From: Pseudothermotoga_B sp051235805
Lineage (GTDB): Bacteria > Thermotogota > Thermotogae > Thermotogales > DSM-5069
DNA: 64,000 nt
Assembly (NCBI RefSeq): GCF_051235805.1
Contig: NZ_JBPNXV010000001.1
Location: forward strand, 1,178,001-1,242,000
Direction of reading: 5' to 3'
The notes below the pieces were generated by a model that did not search any database, was not told the DNA's origin, and saw nothing but the letters and a program-made list of their open reading frames with translations. Position numbers and translations under genes: made by a program. Shown here piece after piece: positions 1 through 7,772 of the stretch. Positions within the stretch are counted from its first letter, which is position 1; every line of letters begins with the position of its first letter.

Positions 1-489
1 CAGCCCTTGATTTCCAATTTCGATAACATACTTTCTGTTGGTAAGACCTCCACTGATTCTGATCTCTTCATCAAATGACGAAACAGTCAGCTCCTCGGGT
101 ACTCTGATTTCCTTTGCATCTACGAAGCGAAGTTCTACGTTTGTCACCCGCTCAATTGAGAGCTTCGGTGGGAGCTGTAAAGTTTTAGATGGTTTCACCT
201 CTCTGAGCACTTCAGAAACAAACGGCAAGTGCAGCCAATTTTGAAAGTTCTCCAGAATGATGTGAGAGTAGTAATTTGCACTCGAGGGAATCAGGAAAAG
301 AATGATACCCAGAACAATAAATCCGGCGAGGTGTTTAGCGTACTCTCTCAAGACAAAGGCAAAGATCAAGATGCCCAAGAAAGCCACGATCACCTTCAGT
401 GGAAAAAAGGGTGACAGCCATCCCAAAAGACCCAGCAGGACTATCAAGAGAGTTGCCCGCAAGAACTTTGATTCTTTGATCCACTCCAT
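1..489 (-). CDS. Membrane protein of unknown function (partial, C-terminus outside window)
   Basis: Reading frame open from the ATG at 489 to the window edge, 163 codons seen. The start follows a GGAGGTG ribosome-binding site. The N-terminal third is hydrophobic, with about three membrane segments (near residues 9-27, 29-47 and 53-70). It is followed by a charged, beta-prone segment that may be an extracytoplasmic domain of the DUF4097/toast-rack kind; that comparison is only an impression. Product not recognised. The frames antisense to it are shadows. Confidence 0.7.
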   Translation of the reverse strand, partial: MEWIKESKFLRATLLIVLLGLLGWLSPFFPLKVIVAFLGILIFAFVLREYAKHLAGFIVLGIILFLIPSSANYYSHIILENFQNWLHLPFVSEVLREVKPSKTLQLPPKLSIERVTNVELRFVDAKEIRVPEELTVSSFDEEIRISGGLTNRKYVIEIGNQGL

Positions 490-616
490 CTTAACACCTC
501 CAATGTTATAGTGTTCTACTTATATATAACACTAATCATGAGAGATATACATGTCTGTATGATTACTGTTCTGTAACGATCAAGTACTACCACCCTTTTC
601 AGACACGGGAATTCTC
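490..616. promoter_or_regulatory. Intergenic region with two small inverted repeats
   Basis: Between the divergent membrane-protein gene and the tRNA-Leu promoter. It holds a 7-base inverted repeat TAGTGTT (509-515) / AACACTA (528-534) around an AT-rich spacer, and a 5-base one ATACA (547-551) / TGTAT (556-560). On the minus strand the AT-rich spacer could carry a -10 element for the leftward gene, so the larger repeat could be an operator. No family assigned. Confidence 0.35.
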
Positions 617-645
617 TTGATCTAAGATGATTCATGTGTTATGAT
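617..645 (+). promoter_or_regulatory. Promoter of tRNA-Leu
   Basis: TTGATC (617-622), a 17-base spacer and TATGAT (640-645) give a good sigma-A promoter. Predicted transcription start is near 652, about ten bases before the mature tRNA. Confidence 0.65.
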
Positions 646-661
646 AGTTATCGGTAGCGTT

Positions 662-747
662 GCCGAGGTGGCGGAAATGGCAGACGCGCATGACTCAGGA
701 TCATGTGGGTTTCTCCCGTGCGGGTTCAACTCCCGCCCTCGGCACCA
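662..747 (+). tRNA. tRNA-Leu (anticodon CAG), CCA encoded
   Basis: Acceptor stem GCCGAGG (662-668) pairs with CCTCGGC (737-743). Discriminator A is at 744 and the CCA end is encoded at 745-747. The anticodon stem CATGA/TCATG encloses the loop CTCAGGA, putting CAG at 696-698. A long variable arm and a TTCAA T-loop (type II tRNA) fit leucine. Confidence 0.95.
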
Positions 748-750
748 GCA

Positions 751-779
751 GAGGCCGCAGAGTCGGCCTCGAAGTTTTA
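751..779 (+). terminator. Rho-independent terminator after tRNA-Leu
   Basis: GAGGCCG (751-757), six-base loop, CGGCCTC (764-770), then GAAGTTTTA. A seven-pair GC-rich stem with a short U-run, directly behind the tRNA and ahead of the glycosyltransferase SD at 783-788. Read-through would co-transcribe the two. Confidence 0.6.
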
Positions 780-795
780 TAATGGAGGTCATCTG

Positions 796-1506
796 TTGGA
801 AGTTGTTCAACTCTTTGATCTGCCAATCACAATAGTGGAAAGACAGGAACTTCTTCAGTTGCTTGCCCAGCGGATCTGCAACAAAACAAAGACCTTTGTG
901 GTTACGGCAAATGCCTCTATCGTAGTAAAAGCATTTGAAGATACTCTATACAGAAAAGCCCTTCAAAGAGCAGATCTGATCTTCCCCGATGGCGTAGGAG
1001 TAGTTTGGGCAATTAAGAAAATTCACGGCAAAAATTCGCAGAGGATAACCGGAATAGACACTATGATAGAGCTTTGCAGGATCGCACAGCAAAAAGGATG
1101 GCGTATCTTCTTGCTCGGTGCAAAATCTGAAATTGTTGCCAGAGCTGCAGAGAATCTCAACAGACAATTCAACAACATCGTATGTGGTTTCTATCACGGT
1201 TACTTCACTGGAGATGAACCACTTGAGATCATCAACAAAGAGAATCCAGAACTCATCTTTGTCGGCATGGGAGTGCCAAGACAAGAACTATGGATAAGTG
1301 AAAACCTTCCAAAACTGAATGCCGTTTTTGCAATGGGAGTTGGAGGATCCTTTGACGTGATTTCAGGCTACAAGAAGAGAGCTCCAAAACTCATTCAAAA
1401 GCTGCATTTAGAGTGGCTTTACAGGTTCTTGCAGTCACCGCTTCAGAAGAAAAACGTGCCACGAGATGTCCTTAAATTCATAAAGATAGTGTTATTTGAT
1501 CGTTGA
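796..1506 (+). CDS. WecG/TagA/CpsF family glycosyltransferase (GT26)
   Basis: Transfers a sugar (N-acetylmannosaminuronic acid or N-acetylmannosamine in known members) onto an undecaprenyl-diphosphate-linked sugar during surface polysaccharide synthesis; membrane-peripheral. The family core is visible: TANASIVV near residue 35, the FPDGVGVVWA segment that carries the conserved Asp, and the FVGMGVPRQE and GVGGSFDVISG stretches. The TTG at 796 is chosen because GGAGGTC lies 7 bases upstream; the longer open frame starts inside the tRNA. Length (236 aa) is normal. The last 15 bases overlap the convergent MFS gene. Exact sugar unknown. Confidence 0.88.
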   Translation: MEVVQLFDLPITIVERQELLQLLAQRICNKTKTFVVTANASIVVKAFEDTLYRKALQRADLIFPDGVGVVWAIKKIHGKNSQRITGIDTMIELCRIAQQKGWRIFLLGAKSEIVARAAENLNRQFNNIVCGFYHGYFTGDEPLEIINKENPELIFVGMGVPRQELWISENLPKLNAVFAMGVGGSFDVISGYKKRAPKLIQKLHLEWLYRFLQSPLQKKNVPRDVLKFIKIVLFDR

Positions 1507-2673
1507 TTTGGCTTTCATCATAATGAATATTGTGACAACCGAGGAAAGTTCCATCAGCATAGAAAAACTCACTAAAAGATAAAGCGATCTTTCGTACAGA
1601 ACACCCATCAAGAAGCTACCGAGAAACCACGAAAAACCAAAGACTGTGTTGAAAACCCCATAAGCTGTGCCACGCTTCTCTATAGGCACTATCTGTGCCA
1701 CAACTGCTTTCAGTATAGACTCTTGCGCACCCATACCAACACCCCACAGACTAACGCCCAGTACTAAGAGAGCTATGTTCTTCGACAGAAAGATAAACGG
1801 TGCGAAAAATGCCGCAACCGATGAGGAGATTATCAAAGCTGTCATACCTTTTTTGTCAAAGAGTCTGCCGAAGACTACTGCTGCCACGGCGTCTATTCCC
1901 ATCGCAACTGAGTAGAACAGCGGAATTAAAGAAGCACTCAACAGATTGGTTTTTGAAAGGTGATATCCAACCAAGGCAAAGTCTGAAAAACCAGCGGCGA
2001 TGAAAGAGATCGCTATGAGATACCACAAAAAACGCTTTGTTATAGGCTTGTTCGACTTTGCTGAAACTGGTTTTTCAAAATCACTCGGCTTCGGGAATAG
2101 AATTCGACCAATTGTCAAAAGCACGAGTACGACAATGGCTGGTATCAACAACAAAGAAAAAGAGAATCTGTATCTCGATAGCTCATCTCCTGTTTTCAGT
2201 ACCAGGACAATCGATAGCATCAGGGGACCTGCGACAGCACCTATTTGATCGAGAGCCTCTTCGAGCCCAAACCCCCAACCTGCACCCACCTGTTTTGCTG
2301 CGAAAGAGGTCATCGTGTCTTTTGCAGGTTTTCTAATAGCCTTACCAACTCTTTCGGCTATCAAGAGTAAGACCGCCATCTGCCATTTTCCAACGACAGC
2401 TAATGTCGGAATCGCAAACAAGTTGACCAGATACCCCAAAAATGTCAGCAACCAATAGCGTCTTGTTCTGTCGGCAAAGTATCCTGTAACAAGTCTAAGC
2501 GCATAGCCTATGAACTCTCCCAAACCGGCTGTAACAGAGATGATCGTTGCACTGGCACCGAGAAGGCCAAGGTATGGTCCTGAAATGCTTCTTGCTGTCT
2601 CGTAGACAATGTCTGAGAAGAGGCTGACAAAACCCATAAGAATTATGAACTGCATTGCACGTTTGGTTTTCAA
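1492..2673 (-). CDS. MFS transporter
   Basis: Major facilitator superfamily permease of about 393 residues with 11-12 hydrophobic segments and a long cytoplasmic loop near the middle (around residue 200). The loop-2/3 signature YFADRTRRYW (G/Y-x-x-x-D-R) and the second-half counterpart GRLFDKKG are both present. The TTG at 2673 is preferred over an upstream ATG since AGAGGT lies 7 bases before it and the protein then begins just before helix 1. Substrate cannot be read; sequences of this type are often annotated as drug or sugar efflux. Divergent from mutL. Confidence 0.85.
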   Translation of the reverse strand: MKTKRAMQFIILMGFVSLFSDIVYETARSISGPYLGLLGASATIISVTAGLGEFIGYALRLVTGYFADRTRRYWLLTFLGYLVNLFAIPTLAVVGKWQMAVLLLIAERVGKAIRKPAKDTMTSFAAKQVGAGWGFGLEEALDQIGAVAGPLMLSIVLVLKTGDELSRYRFSFSLLLIPAIVVLVLLTIGRILFPKPSDFEKPVSAKSNKPITKRFLWYLIAISFIAAGFSDFALVGYHLSKTNLLSASLIPLFYSVAMGIDAVAAVVFGRLFDKKGMTALIISSSVAAFFAPFIFLSKNIALLVLGVSLWGVGMGAQESILKAVVAQIVPIEKRGTAYGVFNTVFGFSWFLGSFLMGVLYERSLYLLVSFSMLMELSSVVTIFIMMKAKSTIK

Positions 2674-2763
2674 GACACTCACCTCTGTGCACATAATAGC
2701 ACCGGCGGGAACACAACGCTTTACAATATAGTTTATTATTGTCATAGGTGAGGTGTATTTTGG

Positions 2764-4425
2764 ATGAAGATCAAAAAACTTGATCCCTCAGTTGTGTCGA
2801 GAATCGCGGCTGGAGAAGTGGTTGTGGGAACACACTCTGTGGTGAAGGAATTGGTAGAAAACTCAATCGATGCTGGTGCAAAAAAGATAGTCGTTGAATT
2901 GTTGAACGGTGGAAAAAGCGAGATAAAAGTTCAGGACAACGGTGACGGCATGGATAAAGAAGACTTGCTCAACTGTTTTCAACCCCACACAACAAGCAAG
3001 ATCTCATCTTTCGAAGACATCTATCAGTTGACGTCCTTTGGTTTTCGTGGAGAAGCACTTTACTCTGTCTGTCAGGTGAGCAAAACAAGGATAATCTCGA
3101 GACCAGAAGAATCTTCAGTTGGACACGAAATCGAAGTGGTCGCAGGCAATTTGGCGTACGAAAGACCAACGGTCTGTCAAAAGGGGACAACTGTTATTGT
3201 AAAGGACTTGTTCTTCAACGTACCTGCCAGGAGAAAGTTCTTGAAATCCGCTGCTGTAGAGGCAAGAATGGCAACCGAAGCCTTTGAGAGGTTCTGTCTA
3301 TCTCATCCTCAGATTCACTTTGTATTGGTGAGAGATCAAGAAGTCGTTTACAACCTTATGCCATCAGATTTGCCTGAGCGCACCACAACACTTTTCAAAG
3401 ATCTTCCAAAAAACTCGTTGAAATACATAGAAATGAGTTGGAACGATATGAAAATCGATGCCTGTTTAACCCTGCCCACTTTTTTCAGGAAGAGAAGGTC
3501 AATTTATACTTATGTGAATGGACGGTATGTTGTGAACAATTTACTTTCAAGTGCTATCTACGCTGCTTATAGTGATTTCATTCATCAAAAAGAACATCCA
3601 GTGGTCATCATGAATCTTTCGATACCTGCAAGAGAGATTGATGTGAATATTCACCCACAGAAGATCGAAGTGAAGTTTTCGGACGAAGATAAGGTATTCA
3701 AATTCGTTCGCGATACAATCAAGAAATCATTTGAAAAGGTCATCGTACATCAGGTTCCGATAACCCAACCCGCACAAAAGATCTTTGAGCCAACTGTTGT
3801 TTACAAGACGAACGAAAGAGAATACGTCGAACCAATTCAGATTAAGGATCAACGCATTTTGGAACCGATTGACTTCAGGATCGTCGGAACAGTCAGAGGA
3901 AGGTATATAATTGCTGAATCTTCAGACCAATTGCTCATAGTTGACTTTCACGCAGCTCATGAAAGGTTGATATACGAAGAGATGATTGAGTCAATCGAAA
4001 AGATGCATTCGGTTTCTTTGCTTGTAAACTACGAATTCGACCTTAAAGAGAGCGAAGTTGATCTACTTCAAAGTACGGAGCTGTTGAAGAACATAGGTTT
4101 TGACTATCAGCTGAAGGGACAGAAGATCATCGTAACCGGTATTCCCAAATGGTTGGATCAACGAGATATCAAGGATTTTGTCGTTGAAAGCATCGACGAA
4201 ATGAAGTTGATAGACATCATAGGTCTAAGCGAGGTTATCAAAAAGGTCATTGCAAACCTTGCTTGTAAGAGCGCACTGAGAACAAGAGATAAACTTGATA
4301 ACGATCAGGCATTCTTTTTGGTGAAGAAGATTCTTGAAAAGAAAATCAGTACATGTCCTCATGGCAGACCGCTGATCTTTGCCATGAAGTTCACTGAACT
4401 GGACAAATTCTTTGAAAGGATATGA
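2764..4425 (+). CDS. mutL: DNA mismatch repair protein MutL
   Basis: Couples mismatch recognition by MutS to strand incision. The N-terminal GHKL ATPase is complete: ENSIDAGA (motif I), DNGDGM (II) and GFRGEAL (III) within the first 110 residues, then the S5-like domain. The C-terminal domain shows endonuclease motifs: DFHAAHE near residue 394 (family DQHAxxE, with Phe for Gln), ACKSALR, CPHGRP and a terminal FERI. It is therefore probably a nicking MutL, as in bacteria without MutH. 553 aa. SD AGGTGAGGTG lies upstream of the ATG; the GNAT gene follows directly. No mutS in the window. Confidence 0.95.
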   Translation: MKIKKLDPSVVSRIAAGEVVVGTHSVVKELVENSIDAGAKKIVVELLNGGKSEIKVQDNGDGMDKEDLLNCFQPHTTSKISSFEDIYQLTSFGFRGEALYSVCQVSKTRIISRPEESSVGHEIEVVAGNLAYERPTVCQKGTTVIVKDLFFNVPARRKFLKSAAVEARMATEAFERFCLSHPQIHFVLVRDQEVVYNLMPSDLPERTTTLFKDLPKNSLKYIEMSWNDMKIDACLTLPTFFRKRRSIYTYVNGRYVVNNLLSSAIYAAYSDFIHQKEHPVVIMNLSIPAREIDVNIHPQKIEVKFSDEDKVFKFVRDTIKKSFEKVIVHQVPITQPAQKIFEPTVVYKTNEREYVEPIQIKDQRILEPIDFRIVGTVRGRYIIAESSDQLLIVDFHAAHERLIYEEMIESIEKMHSVSLLVNYEFDLKESEVDLLQSTELLKNIGFDYQLKGQKIIVTGIPKWLDQRDIKDFVVESIDEMKLIDIIGLSEVIKKVIANLACKSALRTRDKLDNDQAFFLVKKILEKKISTCPHGRPLIFAMKFTELDKFFERI

Positions 4426-4429
4426 TTTT

Positions 4430-4939
4430 GTGGAAGGGCTGATCATTCGAGAGGTAAGATTGTCTGATGCTGTACAGATTGTCAATTTCAAAAAAATGGT
4501 TTCACAGGAATCCAAGTTTCTTCTGACCTGCCCTGATGAAGTGGAGGACTTGATAGACCAACGGAGGATGATAACGCTTTACCTGGGCGATCCAAGGAGA
4601 ATCTTCTTGGTGGCTGAATATTTCGGTGAAATTGTTGGAATGATAACGCTTTACGGTTCTAATAGGCGAAGAATCGTGCACAGAGGTGAGTTAGGCATAA
4701 CTGTCAGAAGAGACTTTTGGGGAAAAGGCATTGGTACTTCACTGATGCACAACTGTCTGGCAATTGCAAAACAGAAAGGCTTTAAAAAGATCCAGCTTGA
4801 AGTAATGGCAAATAACGAAAGGGCTATACGACTCTACAAGAAGTTTGGTTTTGAAGTTGAAGGAGTCATGAAAAGAGCAGTCTGTGTCGATGGTGAATAC
4901 ATCGATTTGGTGATGATGGGAAGATGGTTGGGAGATTGA
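4430..4939 (+). CDS. GNAT family N-acetyltransferase
   Basis: Transfers an acyl group from acyl-CoA to an amine. The acetyl-CoA site is clear: RRDFWGKGIGTSLM (the Q/RxxGxG/A loop), followed by NERAIRLYKKFGF and the RimI/phosphinothricin-acetyltransferase-like end EGVMKRAV. 169 aa, single domain. The GTG at 4430 is chosen because AAAGGA ends 9 bases upstream; a TTG at 4412 would overlap mutL. The 3' end overlaps the next gene by 16 bases. Substrate unknown (protein N-terminus, polyamine or antibiotic are options). Confidence 0.85.
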   Translation: MEGLIIREVRLSDAVQIVNFKKMVSQESKFLLTCPDEVEDLIDQRRMITLYLGDPRRIFLVAEYFGEIVGMITLYGSNRRRIVHRGELGITVRRDFWGKGIGTSLMHNCLAIAKQKGFKKIQLEVMANNERAIRLYKKFGFEVEGVMKRAVCVDGEYIDLVMMGRWLGD

Positions 4940-5763
4940 TCAAGAACTCTGTTCTCTTTGTGGTTTTGCTTTTTTCTGGACTGATACCGACGATCTTGCT
5001 CCAAAGACAGATCAGAGCTGACTTTAACCAAGTGAATACATCATTGCTGAAAAGTTCTGCAGCCTTCATCGAGATGTCGATCGAAAGACAGATCGAAAGT
5101 GCTCCCACACAGGCAGATAGAATCTTAGCCAAATATGCGGAGCTCGCACAGCGACTGGGCGGAGTGTTTTTATACGATGAAGAACTGAAAAAGACTATCG
5201 TCTCCCTTCGGCAGGACAACAGCGTAAGAACTGTTGCAATTTCTTTCGATATTCAGTTTGATGACCTTATGTATTTTGTAACAGACACTGCTGGAAGGAT
5301 TGTAGCATCATCCAACAGAGTATTAGTAGGGGAAAGATCAATCGGTGTGGTGAAGATTGAGAAAACCGGAGAGATTTTTGAAGCAAGGTATAGAGGACTG
5401 AACCATTTGGCACTCGCAAAGAAAAATCTCTCTTACGGTTTTACTGTCGTTGTACTGACACCTTCGAGAGATATGAGTTCTGTTATCTTACCAATCTTGA
5501 TTTGCATTTCTTTGACCTTCACGGTGATCCTGGTCACAGTCTTAGATCATCATAAGAAGAAGTTGCTCGCACTCGAAAGAGACATCCAGCAACTATTGAA
5601 TGGCTCTGAGGACAGTTTTGCAGTGAAAGATAAGCGATCACCGCAGTTCATCAACGAACTTAGGCAGAAGTTGCTGAAGAAGGATGAACTCCTGAAAAAG
5701 ACAGTCGAAGAGCTCATGAAATTGAAGGAAGTTCTGGAAAAAATCAAGCAGAAGGAATCATAA
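4924..5763 (+). CDS. Two-helix membrane protein with extracytoplasmic sensor-like domain and cytoplasmic coiled coil
   Basis: 279 aa. One membrane helix at residues 8-25, an extracytoplasmic region of about 160 residues with the size and pattern of a Cache-like sensor, a second helix at about 187-205, then a charged heptad-rich tail ending KEVLEKIKQKES. No histidine kinase, GGDEF or chemoreceptor output domain follows, so it resembles a sensor without an effector. The start overlaps the GNAT gene by 16 bases; a TTG at 4936 is an alternative. Convergent with the FlhB-like gene (6-base overlap). Function not recognised. Confidence 0.65.
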   Translation: MVGRLIKNSVLFVVLLFSGLIPTILLQRQIRADFNQVNTSLLKSSAAFIEMSIERQIESAPTQADRILAKYAELAQRLGGVFLYDEELKKTIVSLRQDNSVRTVAISFDIQFDDLMYFVTDTAGRIVASSNRVLVGERSIGVVKIEKTGEIFEARYRGLNHLALAKKNLSYGFTVVVLTPSRDMSSVILPILICISLTFTVILVTVLDHHKKKLLALERDIQQLLNGSEDSFAVKDKRSPQFINELRQKLLKKDELLKKTVEELMKLKEVLEKIKQKES

Positions 5764-6009
5764 GTTTTGAACAAAGACTAATATCTGTGCCACAGCGACA
5801 TACAGATCGTCTGGTATTTCTTGGAGAATCTCGAGCTTGTACAATCTCCTCACCAGCTCAGGTGATGAGACTATTGGGATACCTGCTTTCTCTGCCTCTT
5901 CGATGATTCTCTTAGCAAGATCATCTTTGCCCTTTGCTATCACAAACGGTGCATCAGCCTTTTGTGGGTCGTATCCAAGTGCCACGGCAAGTCTATGCGT
6001 ATAATCCAT
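5758..6009 (-). CDS. FlhB-like C-terminal domain protein (EscU/YscU/HrcU family)
   Basis: 83 aa. It matches only the cytoplasmic tail of the flagellar export switch FlhB: HRLAVALGYDPQKADAP, then VIAKGKDDLAKRI, AGIPIVSSPELVRRLYKL and IPDDLYVAVAQIL. There are no membrane helices and no NPTH autocleavage motif. Free-standing FlhB tails (FlhX/YlqH type) occur in many flagellated bacteria and can partly replace the native tail. Here it sits behind a 221-aa protein with a 17-base overlap, so the two are probably translated together, away from the main flagellar cluster at 57 kb. Confidence 0.85.
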   Translation of the reverse strand: MDYTHRLAVALGYDPQKADAPFVIAKGKDDLAKRIIEEAEKAGIPIVSSPELVRRLYKLEILQEIPDDLYVAVAQILVFVQNL

Positions 6010-6658
6010 CTTTCAAACCTCCCGTATTGATGAAAACATTTCTAAAATGCTTGCTGAGTAATTCTCTTAGACTCTGTATCTGTTCAAAGTTCAGTTTGTA
6101 GTCGTTCACCTTCACCGTAATAGAGTCGGCTAAGACTATCCCATCGATGCATAGAGTTTTAGATTGTTTGATACAATGTATCCTGAAAGTCATTCTCTTT
6201 CTATCGATGAAAAGGTGATGAAGTCCACCATCACCGACCAAACTTCTGAAAACATAGGGATGTGAAACTGTCAAGACCCACAAGCCGAAGGCTTCCATCT
6301 TCTCGCTTGTCTCACCGTTCTTGTAATAAGCACCCAACTCTTCAAAAAACCATTTTGGTAACTGCCCTAAACGTCTTTCAATCTGTTCGATGAGCTTTAC
6401 CAAGAATGGAATGTCATAGTCGTTCAGAGGTTTACCAATGTTCTGCAGTAAAGGTTTTAGCTCCTCAAGTGGTGGCAGAGGCTCCGGAGCATTGAAGAGT
6501 CTCTCTGCCAGGTAAACCTTCTGGCTCGTCGGTTGATCGGTTATTCTGACTATCTCACCAACCTCTGGTGGTCTCTTCCGCACCTTGAGAATGGTTTCAC
6601 CATCTTGCGTCCTTATCTTTATCCACTTACCGAACCTATCAATTACTACGCCTTCCAT
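5993..6658 (-). CDS. Conserved protein partnered with FlhB-like gene; possibly FliK-related
   Basis: 221 aa, soluble, no signal peptide. The N-terminal 60 residues are beta-rich and basic (VIDRFGKWIKIRTQDGETIL). The middle is helical, and the last 60 residues alternate short strands with a helix (FEQIQSLRELLSKHF), a layout reminiscent of the FliK C-terminal domain. In Bacillus the FlhB-tail gene ylqH also sits beside a FliK-like ylqG, so a flagellar export role is plausible, but this rests on context and impression. The ATG at 6658 faces dgcN divergently. Confidence 0.5.
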   Translation of the reverse strand: MEGVVIDRFGKWIKIRTQDGETILKVRKRPPEVGEIVRITDQPTSQKVYLAERLFNAPEPLPPLEELKPLLQNIGKPLNDYDIPFLVKLIEQIERRLGQLPKWFFEELGAYYKNGETSEKMEAFGLWVLTVSHPYVFRSLVGDGGLHHLFIDRKRMTFRIHCIKQSKTLCIDGIVLADSITVKVNDYKLNFEQIQSLRELLSKHFRNVFINTGGLKDGLYA

Positions 6659-6717
6659 CTAAATCCTCCGTTATTAATATCGTCAGCTCTCCGAAAAAAC
6701 AATAACACATCGACAAG

Positions 6718-6726
6718 TGATATGAT
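6718..6726 (+). promoter_or_regulatory. Extended -10 element upstream of DUF1611 gene
   Basis: TGATATGAT fits an extended -10 (TGnTATAAT-like). No good -35 is seen. A start near 6733 would give a short leader ending in the very strong SD AAAGGAGGTGA just before the TTG at 6750. Confidence 0.4.
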
Positions 6727-6749
6727 TTTCCTAAAAAGGAGGTGAGATT

Positions 6750-7772
6750 TTGCAAATAACTCAGTTCTTTGAGCCAGGAACACCTGCAGCTATACTCGCA
6801 TGGGGACAACTCGGAAGTTCCCTGGCAAAGACAACCTATGGCATCCTCAGACACAGTAGAGTCTTCAAACCAGTGTGTGTGATAGCTCAACAAGAGGGAA
6901 GAAGAATCACCGATTTTGTGTCGCCTGTTAGATTCGATGTACCGATAGTTGACAGTGTCGATAAGGCGGTCCGTCTTGGGGCGAAGGTGTTGTTGATCGG
7001 AATATCCAATGTCGGAGGATATCTTCCCCAAGATCTGGTGACTCATCTTCTCAAAGCCATTGAGTACGGTTTGGATATCGTTTCAGGACTGCACATCAAG
7101 TTATCCGAGACAGAACCATTCTCAACGCTTTCAAAGATGGCAAAATGCAGAATAATTGATCTACGTCACTCCAACGAGAGATTGAGAATCTTCAGTGGTG
7201 ATATACTCAGATCGAAAACGATACGAGTTTGTGTTCTTGGAACGGACTGTGCAACTGGAAAGAGGACCACAGCTGTACAGCTTTGGGAGAGTGCAATGAA
7301 AAGGGGACTTCCTGCAGCCTTTTTGGCAACAGGACAAACAGGCATTATGATTGGTGCTGATGAAGGTGTTGCCGTGGATGCAATAATAGCAGATTTCGTA
7401 CCTGGTGTTGTTGAAGGACTTGTTCTCAAACTCGAGCAGATGGGGAAACGTCTTATCTTTGTGGAAGGCCAAGGTGCGCTCAGACATCCTGCTTACGGTC
7501 AAGTCGCCCTTGGTTTGATCTACGGTTGTATGCCTCAGTACGTCGTCATGGTGCACGAGCCGAAGCGGAAAAATTTTGAATTCTTTGAGCAATTCCATAG
7601 CTCACCCGATCCTCACAAGGAGATCGAATTGCTCAAGAGATTGATCAACACAGAGGTTCTTGGGATTTCTTGTTTAGAGGAAGGCTATGAATGTGAGGGT
7701 TATACTGTATTCAATCCTTTTGATGAAAAACAAATCTCAAAGATCATATCGAAACTGGAGGTGGTTTTGTGA
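6750..7772 (+). CDS. DUF1611 family protein, candidate D-glutamate N-acetyltransferase (DgcN-like)
   Basis: 340 aa. DUF1611 proteins (T. maritima TM0796 is one of known structure) have an N-terminal Rossmann-like half and a C-terminal P-loop half. Here the P-loop is GTDCATGKRTTA near residue 164, followed by FVEGQGALRHPAYG. In marine bacteria DgcN is a D-glutamate N-acetyltransferase working with DgcA, an enolase-superfamily N-acetyl-D-glutamate racemase. The next gene is that type of enzyme and overlaps by four bases (GTGA), so the same pathway is a good guess. TTG start with ideal SD. Substrate is inferred from context. Confidence 0.75.
   Translation: MQITQFFEPGTPAAILAWGQLGSSLAKTTYGILRHSRVFKPVCVIAQQEGRRITDFVSPVRFDVPIVDSVDKAVRLGAKVLLIGISNVGGYLPQDLVTHLLKAIEYGLDIVSGLHIKLSETEPFSTLSKMAKCRIIDLRHSNERLRIFSGDILRSKTIRVCVLGTDCATGKRTTAVQLWESAMKRGLPAAFLATGQTGIMIGADEGVAVDAIIADFVPGVVEGLVLKLEQMGKRLIFVEGQGALRHPAYGQVALGLIYGCMPQYVVMVHEPKRKNFEFFEQFHSSPDPHKEIELLKRLINTEVLGISCLEEGYECEGYTVFNPFDEKQISKIISKLEVVL

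Noticed and set aside
703..795. Upstream extension of the glycosyltransferase into the tRNA-Leu gene
   Set aside because: The extra codons are tRNA and terminator sequence; an SD-placed TTG at 796 explains the start.
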